Source of the DNA: Herbaspirillum sp. GW103
GTDB taxonomy: Bacteria; Pseudomonadota; Gammaproteobacteria; Burkholderiales; Burkholderiaceae_D
Assembly: GCF_000261365.1 (NCBI RefSeq)
Contig: NZ_AJVC01000006.1
Location: 248,001-312,000, forward strand
Reading direction: 5' to 3'
Length of the DNA stretch: 64,000 nucleotides
The notes below the pieces were generated by a model. The model made no database searches. It was not told the DNA's origin and was given only the letters and a program-made list of their open reading frames with translations. Position 1 is the first letter of the stretch; each line of letters begins with the position of its first letter. This document shows, in pieces, positions 1 through 8,521 of this stretch. The translations under genes and the position numbers were made by a program.

Positions 1-741
1 ATCCGCAGCATTGGATGCCGCCAGTCCTGCCGTCGCCGCGGCCAGGGCTTGCGTGCGCCGGTCCCTGGTCTTGCCTGCCGCCTCCGCCATCTGCTGCACC
101 GTCTGCACCGCCGACAACACCGGACTGGTCACCGCCACCGTCACCCCCTGCTGGCGGAACTTGTCCTCGGTCACGGTACGGCTGCCCTGCTGTGCAGCAA
201 GAATGCTGACCGTCCGGGCCACGATGTCGATGTCGCCGCCCGGTGCCAGCACATCACTACCGACCTGCGTATAACGATTGCCCGCCACGATGCGCACATC
301 GCCTTGCACGCTGCCAATGGTCGATGCCGACGCAGTCTCGCTGTTGCGATCCACATCGCGGCTCTGCATACGGCTGCCCACCGTCACGCCGATGCCCGCC
401 CCCATCACGCCACTCTTGGTCTCCTGCCGGAAGTTGCGCTGGGTGCTGCTCTCGCTTGCGGCAACAATGTTCACGTCATTGCCCGCCACGATGGTCGTCC
501 CCTGCGTAGAAACGATCTGGCTGCCTTTAACATTCACATCGTCCCCGGAGCGCACAAGAACGGTATCCCCGGAGAAGGTACTGCCCGCCTCCCGGCTGGT
601 GCTGCTGGCGTCATCGGTGCGCACCGTCGTGGCTGTCAGGATCCCGCTGCTGCTGCGCTGGCCCTGGTCACGTGCACTGGCCGAGACGTTGGCGGTGCCG
701 ATGCGCACTTCACGTCCGGCCTCGACTTGCAGCGCGCCTTC
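1..741 (-). pseudogene. TpsA/filamentous haemagglutinin-like fragment, 5'-truncated
   Basis: Read on the minus strand, this stretch is one open frame of about 247 codons that runs off the window's left edge. It has the repetitive style of two-partner-secretion exoproteins: segments such as GALQVEAGREVRIGT, GTTIVAGNDVNIVAASES, TKSGVMGAGIGVTVG and GDIDIVARTVSILAAQQGS alternate beta-helix strands of the haemagglutinin-repeat type. TpsA proteins are secreted adhesins or toxins. The frame has no start or signal peptide. Its 5' side stops near 735-745, where plus-strand TpsB sequence begins, so the N-terminal TPS secretion domain is missing. Without that domain it could not be exported, so it is probably a relic or silent cassette unless it is read through from elsewhere. 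The family call is firm; the exact boundary is estimated. Confidence 0.75.
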
Positions 742-2064
742 GGCGACTACACCACCACGCGCGTGCTGGCACAGCCGCAGGATCTCTCGACTGGCAGAGT
801 GGTACTGACCGTGATACCTGGCAGGCTGCGCAAGGTGCGCATGGCCGAGGGTGCCGATGAGCGGGGCAACACGTTTTCGGCACTGCCCTTGTCGGAGGGA
901 GAGGTGCTCGACTTGCGGGCCATCGAGCAAGGGTTGGAAAACCTCAAGCGCGTCCCCACGGCCGAGGCCGACATCGAGATCACGCCCTCGGAAGAAGCCG
1001 ATGCGCAAGCCGGCGACAGCGATCTGGTGGTGCGATACCGGCAGGCTTTTCCGTTCCGCTTCTCGACCTCGCTGGACGACGGCGGTGCGCGCACCACTGG
1101 CCGCTATCAGCTTGGTGTGACGGTAGCGTATGACAACTGGTGGACGCTCAATGATCTCTTTTACGCCAGTCTCACGCGCAGCCTGGGGCGCTACGGAGAC
1201 CGCGGCAGTCGCAGCCATACGCTGCATTACTCCCTGCCCGTCGGTTACTGGCTGCTCTCGGCAACCCACTCGGGCAGCCGCTATCACCAGACGGTGGCCG
1301 GTGCCTTCGAAGCAGTGCTCTACAGCGGGCAGGCCGAGACCAGCGAACTGAAACTGTCGCGGCTGGTACAGCGCAGTGCCTCCAGCAAGAGTCATCTCTC
1401 TGCCAGACTCATACTGCGCAAGTCCGTCAACTTCGTTGACCAGATTGTCCTGAGCCCGCAACAGCGCAGGATGACGGCCTGGGAGTGGAGCGCGAGTCAC
1501 CGGCAGTTCATCGGGTCGGCCGTGGCCGACATCAACCTGAGCTATCGGCGCGCGCTGGACCGCCAGGGCAAGCCGCCCGAGGATGAACTGGAACTGCCGC
1601 AGATCACCACGCGCTACGGTCTCTGGCAGGCCGAAGCAGCGCTCAACGCGCCCCTGGCGATCGGGTCGGCGCGGCTACGTTACAGTGCGACGGCGCGCGC
1701 CCAATGGAACCGGGGCAAGCTGCCCGCCCAGGATCAGTTCGCCATCGGTGGCCGCTACACGGTGCGCGGCTTCGATGGCGACCTGAGCCTGCAGGCCGAA
1801 CGAGGCTGGCTGCTGCGCAATGAGTTGTCCTGGGGGATGGGAGAAAGCGGGCAGGAAGTCTACGCCGGTCTTGATACCGGCGCGGTAGCAGGACCGTTGA
1901 CGCAATATCTGACCGGACGCCGGCTCAGCGGCGCGGTCATCGGCTGGCGTGGCAGCATCGACAGGCTAGGCTGCGAGCTCTTCCTTGCTACGCCTCTGTC
2001 CAAGCCGAACGGATTTCCCACCGGTACGCTGACCGGCGGGTTCAACCTGCAATGGTCTTACTGA
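739..2064 (+). pseudogene. TpsB (ShlB/FhaC/HecB-type) outer-membrane transporter fragment, N-terminally truncated
   Basis: TpsB proteins are outer-membrane barrels with two periplasmic POTRA domains that secrete TpsA partners. The recognisable sequence begins at GDYTTTRVLAQPQDLSTG, typical of the first POTRA domain, and continues through the second POTRA and the 16-strand barrel. It includes the VRGF motif (GRYTVRGFDGD) of loop L6 and ends in an aromatic residue (NLQWSY), as barrel proteins do. About 441 residues remain, where 550-590 are usual. The signal peptide, plug helix and most of POTRA1 are missing. The frame stays open upstream to about position 49, but that part is the antisense shadow of the TpsA fragment and is not credible protein. 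Probably a pseudogene left by a rearrangement. Confidence 0.75.
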
Positions 2065-2103
2065 GCGAAGAAAAAGCGCAGAAGGAAGGCGCAAGCGCCC
2101 TCC

Positions 2104-2259
2104 TCATTGCTGGCGATAACGCCGCAAACCGCGCACCGGCAGCTTGTCGGACTCGATCAGGGCCTTTTTCAGTGCACGCTTGTGCAGCACCGCGCCCCCA
2201 ATCAGTGCGACGGCGGCCAGAACGATGATGAGAACATTGACGAGATCAAAGTGTTGCAT
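2104..2259 (-). CDS. small single-pass membrane protein
   Basis: A 51-residue protein whose ATG is preceded by a purine-rich GGGGGA. Residues 7-25 (VNVLIIVLAAVALIGGAVL) form one hydrophobic helix, followed by a basic tail (HKRALKK, RGLRRYRQQ), which predicts an N-out/C-in inner-membrane microprotein. No family is recognised. The frame stays open far upstream antisense to the nitronate monooxygenase gene, but that extension has no protein-like character. The good ribosome site and clean membrane helix support a real small gene; conservation in relatives was not checked. Confidence 0.5.
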   Translation of the reverse strand: MQHFDLVNVLIIVLAAVALIGGAVLHKRALKKALIESDKLPVRGLRRYRQQ

Positions 2260-2470
2260 GATTCCCCCTACGGCAAATGACGACAGATGGAACTCGGGCT
2301 GGGCCCTTCCGGCTGAGCCGGTCCGCAAGGCGCTCCCGGTAGCGCCCGCTTGGCCTTTTTTAATCCAGGCTTGTGGAAAACATAGCACAGGGTGAAGGGA
2401 AGACAGTAAATCATATAAATAATTTCCTGAATATTTCACCTTGGCGCAACAAAAAGCACGACCGTTATAT

Positions 2471-2504
2471 TTTGTCCCTTTTTGTCCTATAATCGCCGGA
2501 CAAA
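2471..2504 (+). promoter_or_regulatory. putative promoter -10 with overlapping TTTGTCC operator
   Basis: TTTGTCC occurs at 2471-2477 and again at 2481-2487, and its exact inverse GGACAAA lies at 2498-2504. A consensus-like -10 hexamer TATAAT (2488-2493) sits between the inverted arms. Binding of a dimer here would block polymerase, so this looks like a repressor operator controlling the nitronate monooxygenase gene that starts 58 bases further on. No good -35 lies 17 bases upstream. The rest of the 2260-2562 gap shows nothing else clear. Confidence 0.45.
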
Positions 2505-2562
2505 AGCGGCATGGGGCCAAGCCCTGTTGCCTTGAGATAACGACAACCACCGAGAGACGACC

Positions 2563-3537
2563 ATGCCACCAGCCCCGGCTTACCCCAAAGCATTGCAAGA
2601 TCTGCGCCTGCCCATCATCTGCTCGCCCATGTTCATCGCCAGCGGCCCGGCCCTGGTGGCAGCCCAGTGCAAGGCCGGGCTGGTCGGATCGTTTCCTGCC
2701 CTCAACGCCCGCCCGGCCGAGTTGCTCGATACCTGGCTGACCCAGTTGCAGGAGGAGCTGGCCCAGTGGCAGTCCGAACACCCGGAACGCAAGGTCGGAC
2801 CGATCGCGGTCAACCAGATCGTGCACCAGTCCAATGACCGCCTGGCCCAGGATGTGGCCACCTGCGTCAAGCACCAGGTCCCCATCATCATCTCCAGCCT
2901 GCGCGCGCCGCCCAGGGAAATGCTGGACGCCGTGCACAGCTATGGCGGCATCGTGCTGCATGACGTGATCTCGCTGCGCCATGCCGAGAAGGCGCTGGAG
3001 GCCGGGGTGGATGGCCTGATCCTGGTGGCCGCCGGGGCCGGTGGCCACGCCGGTACGCTCTCGCCCTTCGCGCTGGTGGGCGAGGTGCGCAAGATGTTCA
3101 AGGGTCCGCTGGCCCTGTCGGGTTCGATTGCCACGGGTGACGCCGTGCTGGCGGCGCAGGCCATGGGTGCCGACTTCGCCTACATGGGCTCGCGCTGGCT
3201 GGCCACGCGCGAATCCAATGTCGACGAGGCCTATCGCCAGGCCATCGTGGAGTCCACCGCCGCTGACGTGGTCTACACCAACCTCTTCACTGGCGTACAT
3301 GGCAACTACCTGAAGAAGTCCATCGTCAATGCCGGCCTCGATCCGGACAACCTGCCCGAGGCCGACAAGACCAAGATGAACTTCGGCTCCGGCGGCGGCA
3401 GCAAGGCCAAGGCCTGGCGCGACATCTGGGGCGCCGGCCAGGGTGTGGGGCTGATGGAAGATGTACCCACGGTGGCCGAGATGGTGGATAGGCTGGAACA
3501 GGAATATCGCGCAGCCCGTGCGCGACTGTCGCTGTGA
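2563..3537 (+). CDS. nitronate monooxygenase family flavoprotein (2-nitropropane dioxygenase type)
   Basis: A 324-residue TIM-barrel flavoprotein of the NMO family, cytosolic, which oxidises alkyl nitronates such as propionate 3-nitronate using FMN and O2. Family signals: the N-terminal substrate-entry strand LRLPIICSPMFIASGPALVAA, the glycine-rich FMN-phosphate segment VAAGAGGHAGTLSPFAL, the SGSIATGDAVLAAQAMGADFAYMGSRWLAT segment, and a C-terminal helix rich in E and R. Length is normal. Upstream is an unusual operator/promoter and downstream a strong terminator, so it is probably monocistronic. Some relatives act as enoyl reductases or have unknown substrates, so the exact reaction is uncertain. 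Confidence 0.85.
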   Translation: MPPAPAYPKALQDLRLPIICSPMFIASGPALVAAQCKAGLVGSFPALNARPAELLDTWLTQLQEELAQWQSEHPERKVGPIAVNQIVHQSNDRLAQDVATCVKHQVPIIISSLRAPPREMLDAVHSYGGIVLHDVISLRHAEKALEAGVDGLILVAAGAGGHAGTLSPFALVGEVRKMFKGPLALSGSIATGDAVLAAQAMGADFAYMGSRWLATRESNVDEAYRQAIVESTAADVVYTNLFTGVHGNYLKKSIVNAGLDPDNLPEADKTKMNFGSGGGSKAKAWRDIWGAGQGVGLMEDVPTVAEMVDRLEQEYRAARARLSL

Positions 3538-3603
3538 GGCGACGCTTTCATCGAAACGGATGAGCTTCGCACCGTCATGAGCGGTGTGAAAAACTAAGTA
3601 AAA

Positions 3604-3636
3604 GGCGGACCGCTTACCGGGTCCGCCTTTGTTTTT
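3604..3636 (+). terminator. rho-independent terminator after nitronate monooxygenase
   Basis: Perfect 8-bp stem GGCGGACC (3604-3611) / GGTCCGCC (3620-3627) with an 8-base loop, followed by TTTGTTTTT. It lies 67 bases after the stop codon. Confidence 0.85.
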
Positions 3637-3736
3637 ATGGGCCGCCATTCGCCAGCACTGGGGAACGCGCCCGGTGCTGGCGCGTCCAAAGCGGCAGCGG
3701 CTCTTCTTGTACCACGCTTGATGCGTCGGCCTGTAC

Positions 3737-3758
3737 GAATTGTCTGTCGGACAAATTC
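3737..3758. promoter_or_regulatory. inverted repeat TTGTC-N5-GACAA, possible operator
   Basis: TTGTC (3740-3744) and GACAA (3750-3754) are exact inverse arms, and the flanks GAA / TTC extend the symmetry with one bulged base. It lies about 170 bases before the small gene at 3923, inside an otherwise empty 3637-3922 gap. It resembles the half-site at 2471-2504 but has different spacing, so a shared regulator is only a guess. Confidence 0.25.
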
Positions 3759-3922
3759 TTATTTTTCATCTCACTTTGTAACGCGCGGCACTTCTCTGGC
3801 CAGGTCCGGTCGTACTTGTTCGCTTCGTGCAGACGCAAGGCGCCGCATGCCGTGGCCACCCTCACACGGCATCGCTTTGCGGCAAAAGAAGAGTCAACCA
3901 TTCAATTGCGAGGACCACCACC

Positions 3923-4192
3923 ATGACCAGCTTCCTGAGAACCAGAAAAGATCGTCATCCCCGACATGACAAGCCACGCCTGCCGCATGAGCACGACCAG
4001 AATGCGGACCGCCAGGATGCGGCCAACAGCGGCCATGCGGTCGAGCGCCCCGAAATTCGTCAGGCCTACGATGACATCCGCAAGGGCCAGGTCGATACCG
4101 ACCTGCGCGGCACTGGCGGCCTCGATGAAATGAACAAGCGGCCCGGCAGCCGCTCGGCCGAAGCCCCCCGCAAGGAGCTCGACAAGGACTGA
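3923..4192 (+). CDS. small hydrophilic protein of unknown function
   Basis: 89 residues, very rich in D, R, K, H and P (for example RKDRHPRHDKPRLPHEHDQNADRQDAA) and almost free of hydrophobic residues, so it is probably largely disordered and cytosolic. The chosen ATG has GAGGA a few bases upstream; an in-frame start at 3827 would add a Cys/His-rich stretch that looks non-coding. A central part (RPEIRQAYDDIRKGQVDTDLRGTGG) looks amphipathic and could be a short conserved helix. No family is recognised. It stands alone between two oppositely oriented units. Confidence 0.55.
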   Translation: MTSFLRTRKDRHPRHDKPRLPHEHDQNADRQDAANSGHAVERPEIRQAYDDIRKGQVDTDLRGTGGLDEMNKRPGSRSAEAPRKELDKD

Positions 4193-4244
4193 GGCTGCAC
4201 CGAAGCCCTGCCGCGCCGGCCCCGGACTGGCCGACGCGCAGGCT

Positions 4245-4940
4245 TCAGAGGCCCGATTGCACGATCCAGTCCGAGATGATCCTGAACAATTCCTGCGGCT
4301 TTTCCATCGGCGTCATGTGACCGCAGTCGCCGATGATCTCCAGGCGCGATTGCGGTATCTGGCGCGCCATCTCTTCCGATTCTTCCACACTGCGCAGCTT
4401 GTCTTCGTCACTGCCGACGATGAGTACCGGGCATTGCAGCCGTTGCAGGTCCTCGGCGTTGCTGTCGCGCAGGGTCTGCAACTGCCGCAGGAATACCTCC
4501 TTGCCATTGGCCAGGGCCATGGCCTGCAGGCGATCCAGCAAGGCGCGGTCGGTGCTGCGCGCCGGGTGCAGTGATGAGGCCAGCGCGCGCGAAGTCAGCC
4601 CCTTGAAGGGGGTACGTTGCGCCAGCTCGATCTGGGCCAGCGTGCCCGCCGATTCACGCTCGGTCTGCGGGCGCGATGACGTATTGAGCAAACCCAGGCC
4701 AAGCACACGCTCGGGTGCCTTGAGCGCAATGGCTTGCGCCACGAAGCCCCCCATCGAGAAACCGAACAGCACGAAGCGTTCCGGCGCCTGGCGCAGCACG
4801 GCATCGGCCATGGCCTGGATACCGACCTCCTGGCCGAGGTCGCCGAAGCTCAGTGTGCCCAGCGTGGACAGATCGGCCTGCATGTCATCCCACAGATGGG
4901 CATTGAGCATGAAGCCCGGCAGCAGGACCAGGTTGCGCAT
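4245..4940 (-). CDS. alpha/beta-hydrolase fold protein
   Basis: 231 residues with the complete catalytic triad of an alpha/beta hydrolase: nucleophile Ser62 in GFSMGG, an acid in VGSDEDKLR, and the histidine in GDCGHMTPMEKP. The oxyanion segment LLPGFMLNAHLWDD is at the N terminus. Such enzymes cleave esters, lactones or C-C bonds in the cytosol; the substrate is not predictable. The ATG at 4940 is preferred over one six codons earlier because AAGGA lies eight bases before it. It follows the MFS gene by 48 bases on the same strand and is probably co-transcribed with it. Confidence 0.8.
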   Translation of the reverse strand: MRNLVLLPGFMLNAHLWDDMQADLSTLGTLSFGDLGQEVGIQAMADAVLRQAPERFVLFGFSMGGFVAQAIALKAPERVLGLGLLNTSSRPQTERESAGTLAQIELAQRTPFKGLTSRALASSLHPARSTDRALLDRLQAMALANGKEVFLRQLQTLRDSNAEDLQRLQCPVLIVGSDEDKLRSVEESEEMARQIPQSRLEIIGDCGHMTPMEKPQELFRIISDWIVQSGL

Positions 4941-4988
4941 CGTATTTTTTCCTTGCATCAGAGGTTGTAGAAGTGAAGAGCGCGGGCC

Positions 4989-6149
4989 TTACTGCAGCCA
5001 CTGCGCGCGCCGGCTGGACCCGGCCATGGCCAGGCAGAGTACGCCCAAGAAGGCCAGCGCAGCCTGCAATCCCCAGCCATGGACGAGGAAACCGAACACG
5101 GGCGGGCCGATCAGGCTGCCGCTGTAACCCAGTGTGGCCACCGCCGCCAGGGCGCTGGAACCGTGCCGCCCGGCGGCACTGAAGACGAACGGGAATACCG
5201 CGGCCACACCGGTGCCGGCGATGGCAAAGCCCAGGATGGCCAATGCCATGCCGGGGGCCGCCACGGCCAGGGCAATGCCCAAGCTCGCCACCAGCGTGCC
5301 GACCCACACCACGCGGCGCGCGTCATAGCGCGCCTTGAGACGGTCGCCGATCATGCGCATGATGAGCATCATCCCGGCGAACGCCGCATAGGCCAGGGGC
5401 GTGGCACCATCGCTGGCACCGATATGGTCCTTCATGTAGATGCCGCTCCAGTCCGCCACCGAGCCCTCGACGATGGCACCGCAAAAAGCGATCACGCCCA
5501 GCACCACCAGATGTCCGTGCGGCAGCGCGAAGAGCTTGCGCGCGGGATCATGCTCGGGGCGGTCATCGGGCAGCGCTTCATGGCAGGCGTAGAGCGGATA
5601 GAGGAACAGCGCCGCCACCAGCAGGAAGTGCCAGACGGGCGCCACGCCCAGGCCCGCCACGGCACTGGCGGCCAGCGCACCGGAGAAGGTGCCCACGCAG
5701 AACCAGCCGTGCAGCATGGACATGATGGGCCGCCCGGCGTCGCGCTCGGCCTGCGCACCCAGCGCATTGATGGCCACGTCGAAGCAGCTGGAGGCGGCAC
5801 CATAGATCGTGCAGATCAGCATGAGCGCGGCCACATTCGGTGCCAGTCCCAGCAGCGGCAGCGACACCAGCAGGGCCAGCCCCGCGTAGAGCGTGCTGTG
5901 GCGCGCGCCGTAATGGCCGGTGATCCAGGCCGCCAGCGGGAAGGAGCCGACCGCGCCAATGCCGCCACAGAGCAGGACCAGGGCCAGCGTGGCAGCATCG
6001 AGCTGCAGGTGGTCCCGGATGGCGGGAATGCGCGCCGCCCAGGTGGCAAACACCACACCCAGCAGCAGGAAGAACAGCGGGATGGCAGACCTGCGCCAGA
6101 TCAGGGGCAAGGGAGACGGCGGGCGGGAAGTGGACTGCTTGGTTGTCAT
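4989..6149 (-). CDS. MFS transporter (YbjJ-like)
   Basis: A protein of about 386 residues with roughly twelve hydrophobic helices. It resembles the inner-membrane MFS group containing E. coli YbjJ: early WAARIPAIRDHLQLD, then the repeated LGxxGAxxxFP-like segments (GGIGAVGSFPLAAWITGHYG; GTGVAAVFPFVFSAAGRH). The substrate is unknown. The ATG at 6149 lacks a good ribosome site. An in-frame TTG at 6179 has AGGAAAG in front of it and could be the true start, adding ten residues. It lies directly upstream of the alpha/beta-hydrolase gene, so export or import of that enzyme's substrate is possible. Confidence 0.8.
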   Translation of the reverse strand: MTTKQSTSRPPSPLPLIWRRSAIPLFFLLLGVVFATWAARIPAIRDHLQLDAATLALVLLCGGIGAVGSFPLAAWITGHYGARHSTLYAGLALLVSLPLLGLAPNVAALMLICTIYGAASSCFDVAINALGAQAERDAGRPIMSMLHGWFCVGTFSGALAASAVAGLGVAPVWHFLLVAALFLYPLYACHEALPDDRPEHDPARKLFALPHGHLVVLGVIAFCGAIVEGSVADWSGIYMKDHIGASDGATPLAYAAFAGMMLIMRMIGDRLKARYDARRVVWVGTLVASLGIALAVAAPGMALAILGFAIAGTGVAAVFPFVFSAAGRHGSSALAAVATLGYSGSLIGPPVFGFLVHGWGLQAALAFLGVLCLAMAGSSRRAQWLQ

Positions 6150-6416
6150 CGATAAGTCAGGAATGTAAACTGCGCACAATCATTTCTTTCCTGAAATGAG
6201 TTTCAGTATTGCAAACCGCTATTATCCGACACCGGGAAAGCGCATGCACATGCGTGGTCGGAGCAGCGGGTCGGGACTGCCCTGCGGGCGGTCCATTCAG
6301 AGATCAATGAACCTGCAAAGGTTCGCGGCAGGCGCCCACGCCTGCCACCCTCCATCGTGCACCACCTCTGAGCGACCATGCGCGCTGACAGCGGCTGCAA
6401 TCACGCAGGGACAGAA

Positions 6417-7016
6417 ATGCCAGTTTCAGAAGCGAACAAAATCTATCAGGAAGTCATCGATGCACTGATCGCACTGCATCGGCTCACTGACGGCTATACG
6501 CCCAATCATGAAGACCAGACCGCCGAACTGGCGGTGATGATCGGGCGTCATCTGGGCCTGCCGGCCGAACGCATCGACGTGCTGCACATGGCCGCCCAGG
6601 TGCACGACATCGGCAAGGCCAGGATACCGCTGGCCTTGCTGACCAAACCCGGTCGCATCACGGCCGATGAATATGGCGTGCTCAAGACGCACGTCCAGTT
6701 CGGTTATGAAATCCTCAGCAGGATCAGCTTCCCCTTCAATCTGGCAGAGATCGTCTGGTGCCATCACGAGTACCTCGATGGCAGCGGCTATCCGCGCGGC
6801 ATTGCCGCCGATGCCTTGCCATTGGAGGCGCGCATCCTGACGGTGGCTGACATCGTCGAATCGATGTCGGCCGACCGTCCCTACCGCAAGTCGCTGGGCA
6901 TGGCCGTGGCACTGGAGGAAATCCAGCGCCAGAGCGGCACCCGCCTGGACCCGGTCGTGGTGGATGCCTGCCTGCACGTGGTGCAGCAACACAACTGGAG
7001 GCCGGTCAGCAACTAG
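6417..7016 (+). CDS. HD-GYP domain phosphodiesterase (stand-alone)
   Basis: 199 residues consisting almost entirely of an HD-GYP domain. The metal-binding motif HDIGK, the later HHEYLDGSGYP containing the GYP signature, and DIVESMSADRPYR are all intact, so cyclic-di-GMP hydrolysis (to pGpG or GMP) is expected. There is no receiver, PAS or membrane part, so it would be a cytosolic enzyme controlled by expression or partners. The ATG at 6417 has AGGGA just before it; an upstream in-frame ATG at 6378 adds only a Cys-containing tail. It is followed by the structured repeat at 7045-7144. Confidence 0.85.
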   Translation: MPVSEANKIYQEVIDALIALHRLTDGYTPNHEDQTAELAVMIGRHLGLPAERIDVLHMAAQVHDIGKARIPLALLTKPGRITADEYGVLKTHVQFGYEILSRISFPFNLAEIVWCHHEYLDGSGYPRGIAADALPLEARILTVADIVESMSADRPYRKSLGMAVALEEIQRQSGTRLDPVVVDACLHVVQQHNWRPVSN

Positions 7017-7144
7017 GGCCTGTTCACATTAAATCTGCGAGTGCGAGAGGTCGCCAAGCGTTGACTGCCTAGGCGCGGCGACGCGCCGTGGTGGTGCCAC
7101 GGCAAGGAGCTGCAACAACGGCAGGCGACGCTTGGCGGCCTCTC
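7015..7144. repeat. imperfect long palindrome, possible IS remnant or structured element
   Basis: GAGAGGTCGCCAAGCG (7045-7060) pairs with 7129-7144 with one mismatch, and pairing continues inward with TTGACTGCC against the inverse of GGCAGGCGA. Inside is a perfect 6-bp hairpin with a GCGA tetraloop (7072-7087) and an alternative 7-bp hairpin (7085-7103). The left flank AGGGCCTGTTCA (7015-7026) recurs at 29788-29799. No coding frame with protein character is present. It could be the end of a decayed insertion sequence or a transcribed structured element. Confidence 0.45.
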
Positions 7145-7231
7145 CCGGAGGGTTGCCCCCAGAAGGCGCGCTGGCCCGCATCGGCTACACTGGCGCCACA
7201 CCATAACAAGACCGCCAGGAGACGTCCTTCC

Positions 7232-8467
7232 ATGACCCGCCACGCTGCGCATGCGCCCGCGCCATTCATCCTGCGCCATCCCATCCTCACCGCCCTGGCC
7301 CTGTCGCTGGGCACGGCCGTGGCGCTAGGGGTGGCGCGCTTTTCCTATGCCCTGCTGCTGGCGCCGATGCGTACCGACCTGGGCTGGCCCTATCTGATCG
7401 CCGGGGGCATGAATACCGGCAATGCGCTGGGCTATCTGCTGGGCGCGCTGATGACACCGGTACTGATGCGTCGCTATCAGGCGCACCGTGTGCTCATCGC
7501 GGGCGCCTTCGGCACCGCCCTGCTCTCCTTCCTGCCGGCGCTGACCACGGACACGCTGCTGCAATTGCTGTTGCGGGTGGTAACGGGGGTGACCAGTGCG
7601 CTCATCTTCGTCTCGGGCGGTTTGCTGGTGAGCCGGCTGGCGGCATTGCACGCGCAGCGCGCGGGGCTGCTGCTGGGTCTGTATTACGGCGGCACCGGCA
7701 TCGGCATCGTGGCCGCATCGCTGCTGGTGCCGCCGGTGATGGACGCCGCCGTCGCACAGGGTGCAGCGCATCCCTGGCAATGGGCATGGGTGCTGCTGGG
7801 CGTGCTGGCGCTGGTGGCCAGCCTGGTCATGACGCTGCCCGCCCGGCTGATGCCGACCTCGCCGGCACAGGCCGCGGGCGGCGGGGCATGGCGTCCGCGC
7901 AGCCTGCTGTTCGGGCTGATCGGTTATTTATTCTTCGGGCTGGGATATATCGGCTACATGACCTTCGTCATCGCCCTGCTGAAAGAGGAAGGCATGGCGG
8001 CGTCACGCATCACGCTCTTCTTCGCGCTGCTGGGGGCGGCGACCTTTGCGTCCTCACGCATCTGGGCGCGCATGTTGGACCGCTTCCACGGTGGGCAGTC
8101 GCTGGCCATCCTCAACGGCCTGCTGTGCCTGGCCACCCTGCTGCCGGCCACGACGGCAGCGCCCGTGGCGGTGTTTGCCTCAGGGTTGCTGTTTGGGGGC
8201 TGCTTCCTGTCAGCCGTGGCCTCGACCACGGCCATGGTGCGCCACAACCTGCCGCCGGCGGACTGGCCTGCAGGCATCAGCGCCTTCACCATCATCTTCG
8301 CCGTGGGCCAGATCATCGGCCCTTCCATCGTCGGATGGATCGCCGATGGTGCGGGCGGCCTGCAACGCGGGCTGACGTTTTCTGCACTGATGCTGCTGGC
8401 GGGGTCGCTGGTGGCATGGCGGCAAAAGCCGCTGGGCGCGCACGAGAGGCCGCCCGGCGCGGCTTGA
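7232..8467 (+). CDS. MFS transporter, YbfB/YjiJ family
   Basis: 411 residues with twelve predicted membrane helices. The start of helix 1 (LSLGTAVALGVARFSYALLLAPMRTDLGW) and GGMNTGNALGYLLGA are characteristic of the YbfB/YjiJ (MFS_4) group, inner-membrane carriers of unknown substrate. The chosen ATG is preceded by AGGAG at about 12 bases. A longer in-frame start at 7088 would run through the palindromic element and looks spurious. The gene converges on hisC. The 14-base sequence TGACGTTTTCTGCA occurs inside its 3' end and again exactly at its stop codon. Confidence 0.82.
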   Translation: MTRHAAHAPAPFILRHPILTALALSLGTAVALGVARFSYALLLAPMRTDLGWPYLIAGGMNTGNALGYLLGALMTPVLMRRYQAHRVLIAGAFGTALLSFLPALTTDTLLQLLLRVVTGVTSALIFVSGGLLVSRLAALHAQRAGLLLGLYYGGTGIGIVAASLLVPPVMDAAVAQGAAHPWQWAWVLLGVLALVASLVMTLPARLMPTSPAQAAGGGAWRPRSLLFGLIGYLFFGLGYIGYMTFVIALLKEEGMAASRITLFFALLGAATFASSRIWARMLDRFHGGQSLAILNGLLCLATLLPATTAAPVAVFASGLLFGGCFLSAVASTTAMVRHNLPPADWPAGISAFTIIFAVGQIIGPSIVGWIADGAGGLQRGLTFSALMLLAGSLVAWRQKPLGAHERPPGAA

Positions 8468-8478
8468 CGTTTTCTGCA
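8373..8478 (+). repeat. two copies of 14-mer TGACGTTTTCTGCA
   Basis: Exact copies at 8373-8386 (inside the MFS gene, coding LTFSA) and at 8465-8478 (its first three bases are the stop codon). Three further copies, one with a mismatch, lie on the other strand at 23762-23813. Confidence 0.6.
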
Positions 8479-8521
8479 CATCGGGCCGCGCGGCCAATGC
8501 CGGCGCGGTCCGCCGCCGGGC

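Noticed and set aside
49..738. N-terminal extension of the plus-strand TpsB frame
   Set aside because: It is His/Arg/Ala-rich without TpsB character, while the opposite strand here encodes a clear haemagglutinin repeat region.
2471..2493. TTGTCC (2472) as the -35 of the TATAAT promoter
   Set aside because: Spacing to the -10 is only 10 bases, too short for sigma70; the word is better explained as an operator half-site.
2260..3648. Long minus-strand frame covering the nitronate monooxygenase gene
   Set aside because: A mirror of high-GC codon use in the real plus-strand gene; only its last 51 codons, with a ribosome site and a membrane helix, look real.
5079..6155. Plus-strand frame of 358 codons across the MFS gene
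   Set aside because: Rich in Q, H, R and G with no hydrophobic pattern; the antisense shadow of a typical membrane protein.
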